Positions 61,237-64,000 of a DNA stretch of 64,000 nt are shown here, piece after piece. The notes under the pieces were generated by a model, which saw nothing but the letters and a program-made list of their open reading frames with translations, did no database searches and was not told the origin of the DNA. Position 1 is the first letter of the stretch. Each line of letters starts with the position of its first letter. The stretch comes from an uncultured Roseovarius sp. (lineage in GTDB: Bacteria > Pseudomonadota > Alphaproteobacteria > Rhodobacterales > Rhodobacteraceae): assembly GCA_947503145.1 (NCBI GenBank), contig CANNCP010000003.1, positions 186,001 through 250,000 of the forward strand. The letters run 5' to 3'. The translations under genes were made by a program, and so were the position numbers.

Positions 61237-62931
61237 ATGGCCGATCTTGAGACCCGTATCGCGCAGGGCAGGGGCGATGCGCCCGCCGATCTGGTGTTGC
61301 GGGGCGGGCAGATATTTGACCTCATGACCGGCGAGATGCTGACCGGCGACGTGGCGATTTGCGGCGATACCGTGGTTGGAATTTGTGCGCAGTACGAGGG
61401 GCGCGAAGTGGTCGATGTGAGTGGCCTCACGCTGGTGCCCGGCTTCATCGATACGCATCTGCATATCGAGAGCAGTCTGGTCACACCTTTCGAATTCGAT
61501 CGCTGCGTGACGCCTCATGGCGTGACCACCGCGATCTGCGACCCGCACGAGATCGCCAATGTGATCGGCGCACAGGGCATCCGCTGGTTTCAGGCGGCCT
61601 CGGAACGCACGATGATGGATATCCGGGTGCAGCTCAGCTCTTGCGTGCCGTCAACCGAGATGGAGACTGCCGGCGCGCGGATCGAGGCGGCGGATCTGGT
61701 GCCGTTGATGGGCCACGCGTCCGGGATCGGGCTGGCGGAATTCATGAACTACCCCGGCGTCATTCACCGTGATACCGGCGCGATGGCCAAGCTGGCGCTG
61801 TTCGAGGGCGGCCATGTGGACGGGCATTGTCCGCAGCTGACAGGCCATGACCTGAATGCCTATATCGCAGCGGGCATCCGCACCGAGCACGAGGCGACAA
61901 CGCCCGACGAGGCGTTGGAAAAACTGCGCAAGGGGATGCGGGTGCTGATCCGAGAGGGTTCTGTCTCCAAGGATCTGCACGCGCTTGCCCCGCTTTTGAC
62001 CGAGCGCACCGCGCCCTACATGTGCTTGTGCACCGATGACCGCAATCCGCTGGATATCGCGGAAGAGGGGCATCTGGATTACATGATCCGCACGCTCATC
62101 TCGCTGGGCACGCCGCCGCTGGCGGCGTATCGCGCGGCGTCGCTGTCGGCGGCCGAGGCGTTCGGGCTGAAGGATCGGGGCATGATCGCACCGGGCCAGC
62201 GCGCCGATATCGTCGCGGTCGGCAGTCTGGACGATTGTGATGTGAAAATGGTGTTTTGTGCCGGGCAGCGGGTCACGCCAGAGGCCTTTGCGGCGCGCGG
62301 GACGCTGAAGCCGATTGGCAGGCATTCGGTCAAGGCACCCCGGCTGGCGCCCGCCAGCTTTCGCGCTGCGGCAAACCGCGAGGAGACCGACGTGATCGGC
62401 ATCATCGAGGGCAAGATCATCACCGAACATCTGAAAGTGCAGATTGCGATCGAGGATGGCGACAAACACCCCGATCCGGCCCGCGATCTGGCACGTATCG
62501 CGGTGATCGAGCGGCACGGTAAGAATGGCAACATCGCCACCGGGTTCGTGCGCGGTTTTGGCCTGACCTTGGGCGCTATTGCCTCGACCGTCTGTCACGA
62601 TCATCACAACATCGCCTGTGTCGGCGTCGATTACGCGGATATGGCACTGGCCGCGAACCGGCTGGGCGAGATCGAAGGCGGCTTTGTCGTGGCGCAGGGC
62701 GGCAAGGTGCTTGCCGAGTTGGCGCTGCCGGTGGCCGGGCTGATGAGCCTGGCCTCGTTCGAGGAGGTGCGCGACCGTCTCAGCGAACTGCGCGATGCGG
62801 CGCTTGGCCTCGGGGTGGAGTTGCGCGAGCCGTTCCTGCAACTGGCGTTTCTCGCGCTGCCGGTCATTCCGGCGCTCAAGATTACCGACCGGGGCATGGT
62901 GGATGTGACAAGGTTCGAGATCATCGGATAA
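61237..62931 (+). CDS. ade: Adenine deaminase
   Basis: A 564-residue amidohydrolase of the Ade type (adenine to hypoxanthine plus ammonia), unrelated to the adenosine-deaminase-like enzymes. Metal motif [32 protein letters not shown], the Glu-rich [22 protein letters not shown], and the Asp in [19 protein letters not shown]. The C-terminal domain has [28 protein letters not shown] precedes the ATG. It lies 98 bases after the riboswitch-linked small gene and could be affected by the same leader. Confidence 0.93.
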   Translation: MADLETRIAQGRGDAPADLVLRGGQIFDLMTGEMLTGDVAICGDTVVGICAQYEGREVVDVSGLTLVPGFIDTHLHIESSLVTPFEFDRCVTPHGVTTAICDPHEIANVIGAQGIRWFQAASERTMMDIRVQLSSCVPSTEMETAGARIEAADLVPLMGHASGIGLAEFMNYPGVIHRDTGAMAKLALFEGGHVDGHCPQLTGHDLNAYIAAGIRTEHEATTPDEALEKLRKGMRVLIREGSVSKDLHALAPLLTERTAPYMCLCTDDRNPLDIAEEGHLDYMIRTLISLGTPPLAAYRAASLSAAEAFGLKDRGMIAPGQRADIVAVGSLDDCDVKMVFCAGQRVTPEAFAARGTLKPIGRHSVKAPRLAPASFRAAANREETDVIGIIEGKIITEHLKVQIAIEDGDKHPDPARDLARIAVIERHGKNGNIATGFVRGFGLTLGAIASTVCHDHHNIACVGVDYADMALAANRLGEIEGGFVVAQGGKVLAELALPVAGLMSLASFEEVRDRLSELRDAALGLGVELREPFLQLAFLALPVIPALKITDRGMVDVTRFEIIG

Positions 62932-62947
62932 GCGCAGGATGCAAACT

Positions 62948-62985
62948 AGGCGGGGGAGGTGCGAGGATTTTGGCTCGGCCCGCCT
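62948..62985. other. Nested hairpin between ade and cupin gene
   Basis: AGGCGGG (62948-62954) pairs with CCCGCCT (62979-62985), enclosing CGAG/CTCG (62962-62965 and 62974-62977). It begins 16 bases after the ade stop and may end or protect that transcript; there is no T tract. Confidence 0.35.
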
Positions 62986-63054
62986 CGATGTCTTGCAGAC
63001 GTTTCGTTATCGACGTGGTAGGCGAGACGGAAGAAATTCAACAGGAGAGATTTC

Positions 63055-63417
63055 ATGATTGATCTGGAGGCATTCGGCGATCTGGCCGCCATCCCCTTGA
63101 CCGATTTCGGGCCAAAGCCGACCACTCTGACAGAAGGGCAGCAGGAAGCGGCCAAGATGCTGTGGTCGTCTGCCGATGGCCGGACCACGATCGGAGTGTG
63201 GGAATGCACGCCGGGTCGATTTACTGCCGACCGTAGCAAGGCGGGTGAATACTGCCACATCATCGCGGGCCGTGCGACGGTCCGCAATTCGGATGGTCCG
63301 GGCAGCCGCGATATCGGGCCGGGCGATCTGTTGGTGTTGCCGCAGGACTGGATCGGCGAATGGGAAATCCACGACCATATGCGCAAACTTTACGTGATCA
63401 GCGCCTCGGCGGACTGA
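63055..63417 (+). CDS. Cupin-domain protein
   Basis: A 120-residue single cupin. The two cupin motifs are weak but visible: GVWECTPGRFTADRSKAGEYCHIIAG and GPGDLLVLPQDWIGEWEIHD. The pattern is that of the DUF861/EutQ-like cupins, which often lack full metal sites; the Gly-Glu-Tyr-Cys-His set is retained. AGGAGA lies 6 bases before the ATG. Function unknown; it stands alone. Confidence 0.82.
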   Translation: MIDLEAFGDLAAIPLTDFGPKPTTLTEGQQEAAKMLWSSADGRTTIGVWECTPGRFTADRSKAGEYCHIIAGRATVRNSDGPGSRDIGPGDLLVLPQDWIGEWEIHDHMRKLYVISASAD

Positions 63418-63449
63418 GTCTGGCTGCGGCGTTTGGGGCTCACTTGATC

Positions 63450-63474
63450 GCAAAATTGCCACCGGTGGTTTTGC
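63450..63474. promoter_or_regulatory. Palindrome between cupin and final gene
   Basis: GCAAAA and TTTTGC flank the self-complementary CCACCGGTGG (63459-63468). It lies 33 bases after the cupin stop. It could be a bidirectional terminator or an operator for the last gene. Confidence 0.35.
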
Positions 63475-63526
63475 AACGCGGCGGGGGCATCTAATCTGCC
63501 CGAAAACGGCAGGGGCAGGAGTGGAC

Positions 63527-64000
63527 ATGAGATTTTGCAAATTGCGCATAGGAGGCGCTGTGCTACTGGCCGCGCTGTGGGGCGGGCTGCCCGCACTCGC
63601 GCAGGACCGCGTAGCGATCCTGCTGGGCTCGCATCATGTCAATGCGACATCTGACTTCGAAGAGGTCAACCCGGGCGCCTTCCTGACTTGGGAGGGGCAG
63701 CGGTTCGACTGGACCGTCGGCGGGTTTCGCAACAGCTATGGCGGCGGGTCGGCGGCGGCGATGGTCGCTCTGCCAGTTTTTGAGCGCGGCGTGGCGCAGA
63801 TCGCCCTGACCGGCGGGCTTGCGCTCTATCCCGGCGACGGGCATCGGTTCGATGTGCATGTCGGGGACGTGATCCCGCTGCTCGGCGTCCAGGCGCGGTA
63901 TGGCAACGCTTTCGTTCAGGCATTCCCCGGCGACGGCAGTACCACCGACGCGGTCCTCAGCTTTGGCCTGACTTTCGGCCTGAGTGACGCCGAGCGCTGA
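63527..64000 (+). CDS. Small exported beta-rich protein, unknown function
   Basis: A 157-residue protein with a signal peptide (ATG at 63527, AGGAG 7 bases upstream; cleavage after ALA near residue 25). The mature chain has alternating strands (VAILLGSHHVNATSDFEE, NPGAFLTWEGQRFDWTVGG, FRNSYGGGSAAAMVALPV, GVQARYGNAFVQAF) like short outer-membrane barrels found in phages and Proteobacteria. The pattern with NPG and RNSYGG recurs in that group, whose role is unknown. The stop codon is the last base of the window, so the gene is complete. Confidence 0.68.
   Translation: MRFCKLRIGGAVLLAALWGGLPALAQDRVAILLGSHHVNATSDFEEVNPGAFLTWEGQRFDWTVGGFRNSYGGGSAAAMVALPVFERGVAQIALTGGLALYPGDGHRFDVHVGDVIPLLGVQARYGNAFVQAFPGDGSTTDAVLSFGLTFGLSDAER

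Overview
The window reads as a chromosomal segment of a marine-type alphaproteobacterium of the family Rhodobacteraceae (Roseobacter group). The reasons are the high GC content, the aerobic cobaltochelatase pair cobS/cobT, two LexA boxes of the alphaproteobacterial form GTTC-N7-GTTC, a bactofilin/M23 gene pair, tandem mms-type valine genes, a vertebrate-like STSQG variant in MetG, and short alphaproteobacterial intergenic palindromes. No tRNA, rRNA, CRISPR array, prophage or intact insertion sequence was seen. The only mobile trace is a broken IS5-type transposase fragment near 20.9 kb.

Layout. 0-3.2 kb: an exported-type beta-helix protein cut by the window edge, a small outer-membrane protein, an ABM-fold protein, and a UspF-like stress protein behind a promoter that looks FnrL-activated. 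3.3-11.5 kb (minus strand): an eight-gene operon encoding a polar amino-acid/amine ABC transporter, two glutamine-synthetase-family ligases, a class I glutamine amidotransferase and a PuuB-like oxidase, i.e. import and gamma-glutamylation-type catabolism of an amine. 11.6-13.3 kb: two TerB-like genes coupled to a leaderless PhnD-fold protein. 13.6-17.5 kb: FAD lactate/glycolate dehydrogenase, DUF427 protein behind striking palindromes, Xaa-Pro aminopeptidase. 17.7-20.7 kb: cobT and cobS. 21-29.7 kb: lytic transglycosylase, metG, MFS, YceI, XRE regulator, a DUF2061/desaturase operon with a leader that can sequester its Shine-Dalgarno, a DMT permease, a Nudix hydrolase and DUF983. 29.9-32.6 kb: bactofilin, M23 peptidase, peroxiredoxin. 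32.7-41.3 kb: AsmA-like giant, queA, MFS, DUF924, lpdA, DUF488. 41.4-44.3 kb: uvrA under an SOS box. 44.3-50.3 kb: valine catabolism genes with a divergent LysR regulator. 50.4-57.9 kb: CBS protein, coaD, a 47-residue membrane protein, gap, DUF808, lipoprotein, tkt, coiled-coil protein, zapA. 58.1-64 kb: uvrD-type helicase under a second SOS box, a cobalamin riboswitch followed by an unrecognised 89-residue Cys/His protein, adenine deaminase, cupin and a small exported protein.

Connections. DNA repair (uvrA, uvrD) appears co-regulated through LexA. Vitamin B12 appears twice: cobS/cobT insert cobalt, and a riboswitch controls a small protein of unknown role. The amine operon ends in gamma-glutamyl chemistry but lacks an aldehyde dehydrogenase, so that step must lie elsewhere. 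The valine genes form two transcription units split by a strong terminator. A short dispersed repeat (core GTTTCG ... CTGAnnCA(T)CAG) recurs in several unrelated intergenic regions. The best candidates for something undescribed are the riboswitch-controlled small protein, the TerB/TerB/PhnD-fold unit, the structured desaturase leader, and the palindromes upstream of the DUF427 gene.
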